NCBI RefSeq assembly: GCF_017744835.1
Contig: NZ_JAGIAM010000003.1
Location: 434,001 to 498,000, forward strand
DNA from: Sphingomonas sp.
GTDB lineage: Bacteria > Pseudomonadota > Alphaproteobacteria > Sphingomonadales > Sphingomonadaceae
DNA: 64,000 nucleotides
Direction: 5' to 3'
In this document: positions 18,129-30,530 of the stretch, one piece after another
Numbering within the stretch: position 1 is the first letter of the stretch
Layout of the letters: each line of letters begins with the position of its first letter
Program-made: the position numbers and the translations under genes
The notes under the pieces: model-generated
Seen by the model: the letters and a program-made list of their open reading frames with translations, nothing else
Told to the model about the DNA's origin: nothing
Databases searched by the model: none

Positions 18129-19700
18129 ATGCGATTTTGCTCTCTTTTCCTGGGCGTCAGCCTGACCGCGCTCGCCATGCCTGCCGCCGCGCAGACCACG
18201 ACCACGCGTCAGGGCACCTCCACTCCGGTGACGGTCCGCACCGCCGCGCCGGCTCCTGCGCCCGCGCCCGACACGACGCTGCGCGACGCGCTGGTCCAGG
18301 CGTACAACACAAACCCGGACCTGCAGGCCGAGCGCGCCAACCAGCGCGCAAATGACGAGAATGTGCCGATCGCACGTTCGCGCGGGCTTCCGGGCGCCGA
18401 CGCCACCGGTTCGGTGAGCTCGAGCCTGTACAATACCGACGCCAACACGATCTCCCCCTCGCGCCAGGGCCAGCTCGGCATCAACCTGTCGCAGCCGGTC
18501 TACAGCGGCGGCGCGGTGCGCAATTCGGTCCGTGCGGCCGAGACGCGAGTCGAGGCCGGCCAGGCGAACCTGCGCGGCGCCGAGTCGGACGTCTTCACCC
18601 AGGCCGTGACCGCCTATGTCGACGTGATCCGCGACGAGGCGATCGTCCGCCTCAACCAGCAGAACGTCCATGTCCTGGAAGTGAACCTCCAGGCCACGCG
18701 CGACCGCTATGAAGTGGGCGACCTGACTCGCACCGACGTCGCCCAGTCCGAAGCGCGACTCGCGCTCGCGCAGAGCCAGCTGCGCAGCGCCGAGGCCCGG
18801 CTGATCGGCAGCCGCGAGAACTACATCCGCGTCATCGGCTCGCCCCCGGGCGTGCTCGCGCAGCCGACGCCGCTGCCGAACCTGCCCGAGGACGTGGTGA
18901 CCGCCGAGCAGATCGCGCTCGCCAACAATCCGTTCCTCGAAGCCGCGCAGCTCGCCCGCGACGCGAGTCGCTATGACGTGAGCGTCGCGCGTGCCGGCCG
19001 CCTGCCGCAGGTGAGCGTGGGTGTGGGCGGCAGCTACTACAATTACCTCGGCTCGCTTCCGGCCAGCCAGGCGGCGCTCGGCGCTAACAGCGACGGCCTG
19101 TCGACCACGATCGGCGCGCAGGTCTCGCTGCCGCTGTTCCAGGGGGGCCGCCCGGCCGCGCAGGTCCGCCAGGCGCAGGCGCGCCAGGCCGCGGCGATCG
19201 AGCAGGTGACGCTCACCGAGCGCGGCGTGGTCGCCCAGGCACGTTCGGCCTTCGCCGCCTATGAGAGCGCGCTCAAAGTGATCTCCTCGTCACGCGTCGC
19301 GGTGGAAGCCAACCGGCTGAGCCTCGAGGGCGTCCGCGCCGAGAACAGCGTCGGCACGCGCACCATCCTCGACATCCTCAACGCCGAGCAGGAACTGCTC
19401 AACGCGCAGGTCAACTATGTGACCGCCGAGCGCGATGCCTATGTCGCGGGCTTCACGCTGCTCGCGGCGATGGGCCGTGCCGAGGCGAAGGACCTGGGTC
19501 TGGAGGGCGGTCCGCTCTACGATCCGGCTGCCAACTACAAGCGCGTCCGCCGCAGCTGGAGCGACTGGAACGACGATCCGGAACCCAAGCCGGTGGGGAC
19601 TCCGACGCGCGATACGCCGGCCCAGGGAGCCAATGTGACCTCTGGCGGGTTGGACCCGCTGTTGCAGCGCCCCGTTGACACGAACGGCTCGAATCCCTGA
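18129..19700 (+). CDS. TolC family outer membrane efflux protein
   Basis: 523 residues. The signal peptide MRFCSLFLGVSLTALAMPAAAQ is followed by a short Thr/Pro/Ala linker and two OEP repeats: TLRDALVQAYNTNPDLQAERA opens the first, and AEQIALANNPFLEAAQLARDASRYDVSVARAG opens the second. The conserved Q-P-V-Y-x-G-G and the sequence VSLPLFQGGRPAAQVRQAQA mark the beta-barrel/helix turns. The C-terminus, after GTRTILDILNAEQELLNAQV, carries an extra 60-residue polar tail. It forms the outer-membrane exit duct for type I secretion and RND pumps. It lies between the PCMT-like gene and popZ. Confidence 0.93.
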   Translation: MRFCSLFLGVSLTALAMPAAAQTTTTRQGTSTPVTVRTAAPAPAPAPDTTLRDALVQAYNTNPDLQAERANQRANDENVPIARSRGLPGADATGSVSSSLYNTDANTISPSRQGQLGINLSQPVYSGGAVRNSVRAAETRVEAGQANLRGAESDVFTQAVTAYVDVIRDEAIVRLNQQNVHVLEVNLQATRDRYEVGDLTRTDVAQSEARLALAQSQLRSAEARLIGSRENYIRVIGSPPGVLAQPTPLPNLPEDVVTAEQIALANNPFLEAAQLARDASRYDVSVARAGRLPQVSVGVGGSYYNYLGSLPASQAALGANSDGLSTTIGAQVSLPLFQGGRPAAQVRQAQARQAAAIEQVTLTERGVVAQARSAFAAYESALKVISSSRVAVEANRLSLEGVRAENSVGTRTILDILNAEQELLNAQVNYVTAERDAYVAGFTLLAAMGRAEAKDLGLEGGPLYDPAANYKRVRRSWSDWNDDPEPKPVGTPTRDTPAQGANVTSGGLDPLLQRPVDTNGSNP

Positions 19701-19739
19701 TTGAGACGGCCGGGGCCATTTGAGGAGAAGGTGCCGGCT

Positions 19740-20201
19740 ATGGGGGATATCAGCGCCGAGCCTTCGATGGAGGAGATCCTCTCCTCCATCAAGCGCATCA
19801 TCGCCGAGGAAGGCGATGCGGCAGTCGGCGCGCGCGCGCGCCGCAGCCGCGCCGCGCCTGCGCCCGTCGAAGAGGCCGAGGCTCCCGAGGACGAGGGCAC
19901 GCACGAAGTGCTCGAGCTCAGCCAGGCCGTGGCCGACGAGCGCGCGAAGCCCGCCGCGCCCAAGCCGCGCACCGCGCCCGAGCCGATCCTTTCCCAACAG
20001 GCGGTGGAGGCGACTCGCCAGCCGCTCGAGGCACTGTCGCGCATCGTCGTGAAGCCCGAAGTGCCTGGCTCGGACACGCTCGAGGGGCTGGTCCGCGAGC
20101 TGCTCAAGCCGATGCTTCGCGATTGGCTCGACGCCAATCTGCCGCAGATCGTCGAGGCGATGGTCGCGCGCGAAATCTCCCGGATCACCGGCGGGCGCTG
20201 A
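19740..20201 (+). CDS. popZ: PopZ-type polar organising protein (DUF2497)
   Basis: 153 residues. The N-terminal helix EPSMEEILSSIKRIIAEEG is the hallmark of the PopZ/DUF2497 family. A Pro/Glu/Ala-rich acidic linker follows, and the C-terminal oligomerisation part is LEGLVRELLKPMLRDWLDANLPQIVEAMVAREI. In Caulobacter PopZ forms a polar matrix that anchors ParB-parS and signalling proteins. ATG 19740 has GAGGAGAAGG upstream and gives the conserved N-terminus. This copy has a fairly short linker. It lies downstream of tolC. Confidence 0.88.
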   Translation: MGDISAEPSMEEILSSIKRIIAEEGDAAVGARARRSRAAPAPVEEAEAPEDEGTHEVLELSQAVADERAKPAAPKPRTAPEPILSQQAVEATRQPLEALSRIVVKPEVPGSDTLEGLVRELLKPMLRDWLDANLPQIVEAMVAREISRITGGR

Positions 20202-20235
20202 GCCCGGCCGGGACTTTCCTGCGCACCGATATCTT

Positions 20236-20383
20236 CGTCACCCCGGCCTGGTGCCGGGGTTCACTTGTCCGCGAGTCATGCGGTGCGATTGCGGTTCGTC
20301 GGGTGCCGGCTGCGGCGTAGAGGCACGAGCCCGCGCGGCATGATCCGCCTGCACGGTGGCCCCGGCACAAGGCCGAGACGATC
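20236..20383. repeat. Imperfect inverted repeat downstream of popZ
   Basis: CGTCACCCCGGCCTGGTGCCGGGGTTCAC at the left includes the hairpin CCCCGGC/GCCGGGG; the region around 20356-20380 (GTGGCCCCGGCACAAGGCC) is a looser reverse complement. This fills much of the 259-bp gap between popZ and the S9 peptidase gene. It resembles the repeat at 4308. No other feature is seen in the gap. Confidence 0.5.
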
Positions 20384-20460
20384 AAGAAGGGGCGGGCGCG
20401 GCGCGAAAGCCCTTGAACATATATTGCGCACGGCCCGCCGCTTTGCTCTATCTCGCTGCC

Positions 20461-22515
20461 ATGAAGCATCTCCTGCTCGCGGGCGTCGCGCTCGCCTTCA
20501 CTGCCGCGCCGGCCGCGGCCCGGGACATCACCATCCAGGACGTGGTCACGCTCTCGCGAGTCGGGGCGCCCGCAGTCTCGCCCGACGGGCATTGGCTCGT
20601 CTGGCAGCAGCGCGAGACCGATCTCGCGGCCAACAAGGGGCGCTACGATCTCTGGCGGCTCGACCTGACGAAAAAGGGCGCCGCGCCCGAGAAACTGGTC
20701 GCCGAGGCCGAGGTCAACGAGACCAGCCCGCAATTCTCGGCCGATGGCAGGACGATCTGGTTCCAGTCCGACAAGGGCGGCGAGGATGCGGTATGGGGTG
20801 TCGCGGTGACCGGCGGAACGCCGGTGCAGCTCGGCCATATCCCCGGCGGCTTCAGCGGCTTCAAGGTCGCGCCCACCGGCGACAAGCTGCTCGTCTGGGC
20901 CGACCGCAAGCCTGGCGCGCCCAGCCTCGAGCCGCCGGTGGTCAAGAAGGACCCCTATGCCGGCTCGGGCCGCGTCTATGACCAGCTGTTCGTGCGCCAT
21001 TGGGACACCTGGGCCGACGGCAATCGCTCGCAGCTCTTCGTGCTGCCCTTCGGCGCGCAGGGCGCGACCGGCAACGGCACGCCGATCGTCGGCCAGCTGA
21101 TCGGCGACACGCCGTCGCGGCCGTTCGGCGGCGGCGAGGAGCTGAGCTGGTCCCCCGACGGCAAGACCGTCTATTTCGCGCTGCGCGAGGCGGGGCGGAT
21201 CGAGCCGACCTCGACCAACCTCGACATCTTCGCCGCACCCGCGGACGGCTCGACCGCGCCCGTGAACCTCACCGCCGATAATGACGGCACCGACACGCTG
21301 CCCACGGTATCGCCCGACGGCAAATGGCTCGCATGGGCATCGATGGCGCGCGCGGGATATGAGTCGGACCGGCAGGTTCTCAAGCTGCGCAACCTCGCGA
21401 CCGGCGAAGTCCGCGCGCTGACGCAGGACTGGGATCGTTCCGTCGCGTCGATCGCCTGGGCGCCCGACGGCAAGCGCATTTACGTCACGGCGATGGATAC
21501 GCAGGAAGAGCCAATCTTCGCGGTCGACCCGACGAGCGGCAAGGTCACGCGGCTGACCGGCGAAGGCGCGGTCTCCGCGGTGGTGCCGACCAGGAACGGC
21601 GTCGTCTATTCGATGAACAGCCTCACCGCGCCGGACGACTTCTTCCGGCTCTCTGGCACGAAGAGCGAGCGGCTGACTTCGGTCAACGCGGCACGGCTCG
21701 CGGGGATCGAGATGCCCAAGGTCGAGCGCTTCAGCTTCACCGGCGCGAACAACGACAAGGTGTGGGGCTATGCCGTACGCCCGACCGCGCTCGCCGAGGG
21801 GCAGAAGGCGCCGATCGCCTTCGTCGTCCATGGCGGGCCGCAGGGATCGAGCAACAACAGCTGGTCCTATCGCTGGAACCCCGCGGTGTTCGCCGGCGCC
21901 GGCTTTGCGGTGGTCTCGGTCGATTTTCACGGATCGACCGGATACGGGCAGGGCTTCACCGACGCGATCCGCAACAATTGGGGCGGGTGGCCGCTCGAGG
22001 ACCTGCAGAAGGGTCTCGACGCGGCGACGGGCAAGTTCGCATGGCTCGATTCGGACAAGGCTTGCGCGCTCGGCGCTTCCTATGGCGGGTTCATGATGAA
22101 CTGGATCGAAGGCAAATGGCCCGACCGGTTCAAGTGCATCGTCCAGCACGACGGCGTCTTCGACGCGCGCGCCATGGCCTATGAGACCGAGGAGCTGTGG
22201 TTCGACGAGTGGGAGCATGGCGGCAAGGCCTATTATGAGGACCCGCAGGCCTTCGAGCGCTGGAACCCGGTCAACCATGTCACCGAATGGCGGACGCCGC
22301 AGCTCGTCATCACCTCCGAGCGCGACTTCCGCATCCCCTATACCCAGGGGCTCGCGGCATTCACTGCGCTCCAGCGCCGCGGCATCGACTCGCGGCTGCT
22401 CGTCTTCCCCGACGAGAACCACTGGGTGCTCAAGCCGCGCAACTCGCTGCAATGGTATGGCGAAGTGCTCGGCTGGCTGAACCGCTGGACGGGCAAGGCC
22501 GAGGCCGGGCGCTGA
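20461..22515 (+). CDS. S9 family serine peptidase (prolyl oligopeptidase/acylaminoacyl peptidase-like), exported
   Basis: 684 residues. The signal peptide MKHLLLAGVALAFTAAPAAA is followed by a beta-propeller with repeated SPDG-type strands (VSPDGHWLVWQ, WSPDGKTVYFA, WAPDGKRIYVT) and a C-terminal alpha/beta hydrolase domain. The nucleophile elbow is GASYGGFMMNW, the Asp is in SERDFRIPYTQG and the His in PDENHW, completing the Ser-Asp-His triad. It likely trims dipeptides or acylated peptides in the periplasm. ATG 20461 starts the signal peptide; earlier in-frame codons lie in the repeat region. Together with the next gene it separates popZ from valS. Confidence 0.93.
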   Translation: MKHLLLAGVALAFTAAPAAARDITIQDVVTLSRVGAPAVSPDGHWLVWQQRETDLAANKGRYDLWRLDLTKKGAAPEKLVAEAEVNETSPQFSADGRTIWFQSDKGGEDAVWGVAVTGGTPVQLGHIPGGFSGFKVAPTGDKLLVWADRKPGAPSLEPPVVKKDPYAGSGRVYDQLFVRHWDTWADGNRSQLFVLPFGAQGATGNGTPIVGQLIGDTPSRPFGGGEELSWSPDGKTVYFALREAGRIEPTSTNLDIFAAPADGSTAPVNLTADNDGTDTLPTVSPDGKWLAWASMARAGYESDRQVLKLRNLATGEVRALTQDWDRSVASIAWAPDGKRIYVTAMDTQEEPIFAVDPTSGKVTRLTGEGAVSAVVPTRNGVVYSMNSLTAPDDFFRLSGTKSERLTSVNAARLAGIEMPKVERFSFTGANNDKVWGYAVRPTALAEGQKAPIAFVVHGGPQGSSNNSWSYRWNPAVFAGAGFAVVSVDFHGSTGYGQGFTDAIRNNWGGWPLEDLQKGLDAATGKFAWLDSDKACALGASYGGFMMNWIEGKWPDRFKCIVQHDGVFDARAMAYETEELWFDEWEHGGKAYYEDPQAFERWNPVNHVTEWRTPQLVITSERDFRIPYTQGLAAFTALQRRGIDSRLLVFPDENHWVLKPRNSLQWYGEVLGWLNRWTGKAEAGR

Positions 22516-22656
22516 CGCGGCAGGTGGCGACGAGGCGTCGCGCGGGCTCGACGAAGCGCTCGCGCCGACGCCGCTCCGGCTTCGGATTTCATCCTGCGTT
22601 CAGCTTGGCGGACTAGCTTCGGCGCTCCCTGTTCGACAGCTGAGCGGAGGATATCC

Positions 22657-23241
22657 ATGCGCAAAATTTCGAAGCTGGCGGGTGCCGGCCTCGGTCTGAT
22701 CCTGCTCACCGGCGGCGCTGCCGCGGCGCAGGAAATGCGGACCGTGAAGCTGGCGGTGCCGGAAGGTTCGGTGGTCCAGGTCCGCTACACCGGCGACCAG
22801 GCGCCGCAGGTATCAGTGGTGCCGATGCAGCGCGTCGCCGTGCCAGTGGTGATGGCCGATCCGATCGCGGCGCGATTCGCCGAGTTCGACCGAGTCTTCG
22901 ACGAGATGGACCGGCAGATGGCCGCGATGATGCAGCAGGCGCAGATGCTCGCGCGCCAGCCCGCGGCCGCCGGGGTCAGGCCCGACACCGCGTCGCTGGC
23001 CAGGATGCCTGCGGGCGGCACGGTGCGCTATACCTATGTCTCGACCAGCAGCGGCAACGGCACGGGCTGCACCCAGTCGGTTCAGATGATTTCTTATGGC
23101 GCCGGCGCGGAACCCAAGGTGGTGTCGCAGAGTTCGGGCGACTGCTCGGCGGTGGGAAATCCTGTGATCAAGGCTTCGGCTCCGCCGGTTCCCGCCGCGA
23201 AGCCGGCACCGCGCAAGACGGTTGACCGCAACACCGTGTAG
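22657..23241 (+). CDS. Secreted protein of unknown function
   Basis: 194 residues, with a signal peptide at 1-23 (LAGAGLGLILLTGGAAAAQ). The mature part has a basic/hydrophobic strand (RTVKLAVPEGSVVQVRY), an amphipathic Met/Gln-rich helix (FDEMDRQMAAMMQQAQMLAR), and a compact C-terminal domain with two Cys residues about 25 apart (GCTQ and GDCSAVG) that could pair in the periplasm. It ends in a Pro/Ala/Lys tail. No family is recognised. It has its own upstream region and a strong terminator downstream, so it is probably monocistronic. Confidence 0.75.
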   Translation: MRKISKLAGAGLGLILLTGGAAAAQEMRTVKLAVPEGSVVQVRYTGDQAPQVSVVPMQRVAVPVVMADPIAARFAEFDRVFDEMDRQMAAMMQQAQMLARQPAAAGVRPDTASLARMPAGGTVRYTYVSTSSGNGTGCTQSVQMISYGAGAEPKVVSQSSGDCSAVGNPVIKASAPPVPAAKPAPRKTVDRNTV

Positions 23242-23269
23242 AACTTCGGGCTCTCGTCCAGTCCAAGGA

Positions 23270-23295
23270 GGCGGTCCCTTCGGGGGCCGCCTTTT
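23270..23295 (+). terminator. Rho-independent terminator
   Basis: GGCGGTCCC, tetraloop TTCG, GGGGCCGCC followed by TTTT: a 9-bp stem with one wobble-type pair and a classic stable loop. It lies 29 bp after the secreted-protein stop and 35 bp before valS. Confidence 0.88.
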
Positions 23296-23329
23296 CATTT
23301 CCGCGAGGCCCCGGTAGAGCCGCCGCACC

Positions 23330-26005
23330 ATGACCGAGCTTCCCAAGACCTTCGACCCCGCCGAAATCGAATCCCGCTGGTATCAGCATTGGGAGGAGGG
23401 CGGCCTGTTCGCGCCCGAGCGCCCCGGCGCCGATCCCTGGACGCTGGTGAACCCGCCGCCCAACGTCACGGGCAGCCTGCACATCGGCCATGCGCTCGAC
23501 AACACGCTGCAGGACGTGCTGGTCCGCCACGCGCGGCTGAAGGGCAAGGACGCGCGCTGGGTGGTCGGCACCGATCACGCCGGCATCGCGACGCAGATGG
23601 TGGTCGAGCGCCAGCTCAACGAGCGCCAGCAGAAGCGCACCGACTTCACGCGCGAGGAATTCGTCGCGAAGGTGTGGGAGTGGAAGGAAGAGAGCGGCGG
23701 TACGATCACCCGCCAGCTCCGCCGGCTCGGTTGCTCGATGGACTGGGCCAACGAGCGCTTCACGATGGACGAGGGCTTCTCCAAGGCCGTCCTCAAGGTG
23801 TTCGTCGAGCTCTATCGCCAGGGCCTGCTCTATCGCGACAAGCGCCTGGTGAACTGGGACCCGGGCCTGGGCACCGCGATCAGCGACCTCGAGGTCGAGA
23901 CGCGGGACGTCAAGGGCAGCTTCTGGCACCTGCGCTACCCGCTCGAGGATGGCAGCGGCTTCATCCAGGTCGCGACGACGCGCCCCGAGACGATGCTCGC
24001 CGACATGGCCGTGGCGGTGCACCCGGACGACGAGCGCTACACGGCGCTGGTCGGCAAGAAGGTGCGCCTGCCGATCACCGGCCGGCTGGTGCCGATCGTC
24101 ACCGACGAGCATGCCGATCCCGCGCTCGGCTCGGGCGCGGTCAAGATCACGCCGGGGCATGACTTCAACGACTTCGAGGTGGGCAAGCGCGCGGGCATCA
24201 AGCCGGGCGAGATGCTCAACATGCTCGATGCCAAGGCGCAGATCGCCCAGACGAGCGACGGGCTGATCCCCGAGGAACTGCTCGGGCTCGACCGGTTCGA
24301 GGCGCGCAAGCTCGTCGTCGAGCGGCTCAAGGCCGAGGGCTTCCTCGTGCCGCACATCGACAAGGAAGGCGTGGAGCACGACGCCGAGCCGCGCACCATC
24401 GCGACGCCCTTCGGCGACCGTTCGGGCCAGGTGATCGAGCCCTGGCTGACCGACCAATGGTATGTCGACGCCGCGACGCTCGCCAAGCCGGCGATCGAGG
24501 CGGTCCGCTCGGGCGCGACCAAGGTCGTGCCGAAGAGCTGGGAAAAGACCTATTTCAACTGGATGGAGAACATCCAGCCCTGGTGCGTGAGCCGCCAGCT
24601 TTGGTGGGGGCACCGGATTCCGGCGTGGTTCGCGGAGGACGGCAGCGTGTTCGTCGCCGAGACCGAGGAAGAGGCGCAGGTCCAGGCGGGGCAGGGCGTT
24701 GCGCTCACCCGCGACAACGACGTGCTCGACACCTGGTTCTCCTCCGCGCTCTGGCCCTTCGCGACGATGGGCTGGCCCGACGAAGACGTGAAGGCCAAGG
24801 GCCGCTACCCGAACGATGTGCTCATCTCGGGCTTCGACATCCTATTCTTCTGGGATGCGCGGATGCTGATGCAGGGTTTGCACTTCATGAAAGAAGTGCC
24901 GTTCAAGACCCTGTATCTCCACGGCCTGGTGCGCGCCGCGGATGGGCAGAAGATGTCCAAGTCCAAGGGCAACACGGTCGATCCGCTGGGTCTGATCGAC
25001 AAGTACGGCGCCGATGCGCTGCGCTTCTTCATGGCGGCGATGGAGAGCCAGGGCCGCGACATCAAGATGGATGAGAAGCGGATCGAGGGCTATCGCAACT
25101 TCGCGACCAAGCTCTGGAACGCCGCGCGCTTCTGCCAGTCGAACGGGATCGGCGCGAGCACTACGCTGGAGCCGCCCGCGGCGAGCCTCGCGGTCAATCG
25201 CTGGATCGTCGCCGAGACCGTCGCCACCGTCCAGGCGATCGACCTCGCGCTCGCCGAGCTGCGCTTCGACGAGGCGGCGAACGCGATCTACCAGTTCGTC
25301 TGGAGCCGGTTCTGCGACTGGTATCTCGAGCTGATCAAGCCGGTGCTGCAGGGCGAAGGCGCGGAAGGCGCCGACGAGACCCGCGCGGTCGCGGGCTGGG
25401 TGCTCGACCAGATTCTGGTCATGCTCCACCCGTTCATGCCCTTCATCACCGAGGAGCTCTGGTCCAAGATGGGCCCGCGCGAGCACGAGCTGATCGTCGC
25501 GAAGTGGCCGATGGCCGACGCGCGCGCGCTCGATCCGGCCGCCGCGCAGGAAGTCGACTGGCTGATCCGGCTGGTGAGCGAGATCCGCGCCGCGCGCACC
25601 GAGCTCAACGTGCCGCCGGGCGCGCGGCTGCCGGTCCATGTCCGCGACGCCTCGGCCGAGACGGCGGCGCGGCTCGCGCGGCAGGAGGCGGCACTGGCTC
25701 GCCTCGCGCGCGTCGACCAGGCGAGCGGCGATGCCCCCGCGGGCGGCGCGCTCCAAATCATCGTCGACGAGGCGACCTTCGTGCTGCCACTGGGCGACGT
25801 GGTCGACCTTGAAGCCGAGCGCGCGCGGCTGACCAAGGCGATCGCCGCGGCCGAGAAGGACCGCGACGGGCTCGCCGGCCGGCTGAACAACCCCAGCTTC
25901 GTCGAACGCGCCAAGCCCGAAGCCGTGGAGAAGGCGCGTGCGGACCACGCCGAAAAGGCCGCCGAGGCCGAACGGCTGGCCGCGGCGCTGGCGCGGCTGG
26001 GTTGA
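23330..26005 (+). CDS. valS: Valine--tRNA ligase
   Basis: 891 residues. Class I synthetase motifs are [18 protein letters not shown] (HIGH) and [14 protein letters not shown] (KMSKS). The editing domain contains [13 protein letters not shown] and [10 protein letters not shown]. The anticodon-binding helical domain and a C-terminal coiled coil ([34 protein letters not shown]) complete the normal ValRS layout. It charges tRNA-Val in the cytoplasm. ATG 23330 gives [17 protein letters not shown], the conserved N-terminus. Confidence 0.97.
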   Translation: MTELPKTFDPAEIESRWYQHWEEGGLFAPERPGADPWTLVNPPPNVTGSLHIGHALDNTLQDVLVRHARLKGKDARWVVGTDHAGIATQMVVERQLNERQQKRTDFTREEFVAKVWEWKEESGGTITRQLRRLGCSMDWANERFTMDEGFSKAVLKVFVELYRQGLLYRDKRLVNWDPGLGTAISDLEVETRDVKGSFWHLRYPLEDGSGFIQVATTRPETMLADMAVAVHPDDERYTALVGKKVRLPITGRLVPIVTDEHADPALGSGAVKITPGHDFNDFEVGKRAGIKPGEMLNMLDAKAQIAQTSDGLIPEELLGLDRFEARKLVVERLKAEGFLVPHIDKEGVEHDAEPRTIATPFGDRSGQVIEPWLTDQWYVDAATLAKPAIEAVRSGATKVVPKSWEKTYFNWMENIQPWCVSRQLWWGHRIPAWFAEDGSVFVAETEEEAQVQAGQGVALTRDNDVLDTWFSSALWPFATMGWPDEDVKAKGRYPNDVLISGFDILFFWDARMLMQGLHFMKEVPFKTLYLHGLVRAADGQKMSKSKGNTVDPLGLIDKYGADALRFFMAAMESQGRDIKMDEKRIEGYRNFATKLWNAARFCQSNGIGASTTLEPPAASLAVNRWIVAETVATVQAIDLALAELRFDEAANAIYQFVWSRFCDWYLELIKPVLQGEGAEGADETRAVAGWVLDQILVMLHPFMPFITEELWSKMGPREHELIVAKWPMADARALDPAAAQEVDWLIRLVSEIRAARTELNVPPGARLPVHVRDASAETAARLARQEAALARLARVDQASGDAPAGGALQIIVDEATFVLPLGDVVDLEAERARLTKAIAAAEKDRDGLAGRLNNPSFVERAKPEAVEKARADHAEKAAEAERLAAALARLG

Positions 26006-26012
26006 TCCATTC

Positions 26013-29079
<3,067 letters not shown>

Positions 29080-29222
29080 CGGTCGCCGGGCCGCTGGCTA
29101 TCGTTGTCAGCCTTCCGTGTCGCGATTCTCGCTGCAATAGCGAAATGGTTTCAAGACGAATCGGAGCGCGGCCCGTGGTGGCGCGTTTCGGCTCGCGACC
29201 TGACAACCGGCTGGAGAACGCA

Positions 29223-30128
29223 ATGAACGCTTCCGAGATGACCGCCAAGATCGCCAACGGCAAAGGCTTCATCGCCGCGCTCGATCAGAGCGGCGGCTCC
29301 ACGCCCAAGGCGCTCAAGGGTTATGGCATCGACGAAGGCGCCTGGTCGAACGACGCCGAGATGTTCGACCTGATCCACCAGATGCGCAGCCGCATCATCT
29401 CTTCGCCTGCCTTCACCGGCGACAAGGTGATTGGCGCGATCCTGTTCGAGCGCACGATGGACGGGCAAGTGGGCGGCAAGCCCACTCCGCAGGCGCTGAT
29501 CGACAAGGGCGTGGTGCCCTTCATCAAGATCGACAAGGGCCTCGAGGCCGAAGCCAACGGTGTGCAGCTGATGAAGTCGATGCCCGAGCTCGACGCGCTG
29601 CTCGTTCGCGCCCGCAACCTCGGCGTGTTCGGGACCAAGGAGCGCTCGGTGATCAATCTCGCCAACCGCGAGGGCATTGCCGCGATCGTCGCGCAGCAGT
29701 TCGACGTCGCGCGCCAGGTGCTCGCCGCCGGTCTGATGCCGATCATCGAGCCCGAGGTGAACATCAAGAGCCCCCAGCGTGCCCAGGCCGACAGCATCCT
29801 GCTCGACGAGCTGCTCAAGGTGCTGGACGCGCTGCCCGGCGACGACAAGGTGATGCTCAAGCTCTCGATCCCCGCCGAGGCCGGACTGTTCGACCCGCTG
29901 GTCGCGCATCCGCGCGTGCTGCGCGTGGTCGCGCTTTCGGGCGGCTACAAGCGGCCCGAGGCATGCGCCGAGCTCGCCAAGAACCGCGGCATGATCGCGA
30001 GCTTCAGCCGCGCGCTGCTCGAGGACCTGCGTCACCAGATGAGCGACGCCGAGTTCGACCAGGCGCTCGGCGAGGCGATCGATGAAATCTACGCCGCTTC
30101 GACCGACAAGGTCGCGGTGCCGGCGTGA
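29223..30128 (+). CDS. Class I fructose-bisphosphate aldolase
   Basis: 301 residues. FIAALDQSGGSTPKALKGYGI is the strand-1 signature of class I FBA, GAILFERTMDGQ and PFIKIDKGLE follow, EPEVNI holds the catalytic acids, and VMLKLSIP contains the Schiff-base Lys. VVALSGGYKRPEACAEL binds phosphate. The length matches the short bacterial class I form rather than the 360-residue animal form. It cleaves fructose 1,6-bisphosphate in glycolysis. Upstream, 29080-29222 is a gene-free leader with room for a promoter. Confidence 0.93.
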   Translation: MNASEMTAKIANGKGFIAALDQSGGSTPKALKGYGIDEGAWSNDAEMFDLIHQMRSRIISSPAFTGDKVIGAILFERTMDGQVGGKPTPQALIDKGVVPFIKIDKGLEAEANGVQLMKSMPELDALLVRARNLGVFGTKERSVINLANREGIAAIVAQQFDVARQVLAAGLMPIIEPEVNIKSPQRAQADSILLDELLKVLDALPGDDKVMLKLSIPAEAGLFDPLVAHPRVLRVVALSGGYKRPEACAELAKNRGMIASFSRALLEDLRHQMSDAEFDQALGEAIDEIYAASTDKVAVPA

Positions 30129-30526
30129 TCAGCGCGCGCCGCCCCGTGCTCGCCGGCCTGGCGATCGCGATGCTGGGCGGCGCCGCCTTTGCGCAGGAGG
30201 CACGCGCGATGGAAGAAACGCTCCCCACTTTCGGAATGATCGGCAAGATCAAGGCGCAACCCGGCAAGCGTGCCGAGCTGGTCGGGCTTCTCACCAGCGG
30301 CACCGAGTCGATGCCGGGGTGTTTCGCCTATCTGATCGCCGAGGATGCCAAGGACCCCGACGCGATTTGGATCACCGAGATCTGGGACAATGCGGCCAGC
30401 CATGCGGCGTCGCTCCAGCTTCCGGCGGTCCGCGCCGCCATTGCCAAGGGTCGCCCGCTGATCGCGGCGTTCGAGATCAGCGCCGAGACGCGGCCCGTGG
30501 GGCGGCTGACTCCGCCGCCGCGCTGA
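30125..30526 (+). CDS. Exported antibiotic-biosynthesis-monooxygenase-domain (ABM/quinol monooxygenase-like) protein
   Basis: 133 residues from GTG 30125 in a 4-nt overlap with the aldolase gene. The N-terminus RPVLAGLAIAMLGGAAFAQ looks like a signal peptide, unusual for this mostly cytoplasmic family. The domain starts at MIGKIKAQPGKRAELVGLL and continues with GCFAYLIAEDAKDPDAIWITEIW and SHAASLQLPAVRAAI, the standard ABM ferredoxin-like pattern. Members oxidise quinols or act as small dimeric sensors. The coupling to aldolase suggests a methylglyoxal or quinone context only loosely. Convergent with the DUF72 gene, four bases between the stops. Confidence 0.85.
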   Translation: MISARRPVLAGLAIAMLGGAAFAQEARAMEETLPTFGMIGKIKAQPGKRAELVGLLTSGTESMPGCFAYLIAEDAKDPDAIWITEIWDNAASHAASLQLPAVRAAIAKGRPLIAAFEISAETRPVGRLTPPPR

Positions 30527-30530
30527 ACGC

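Noticed and set aside
20185-22452. Long antisense frame opposite the S9 peptidase
   Set aside because: Same reason: shadow of a GC-rich gene with a signal peptide and catalytic triad on the plus strand.
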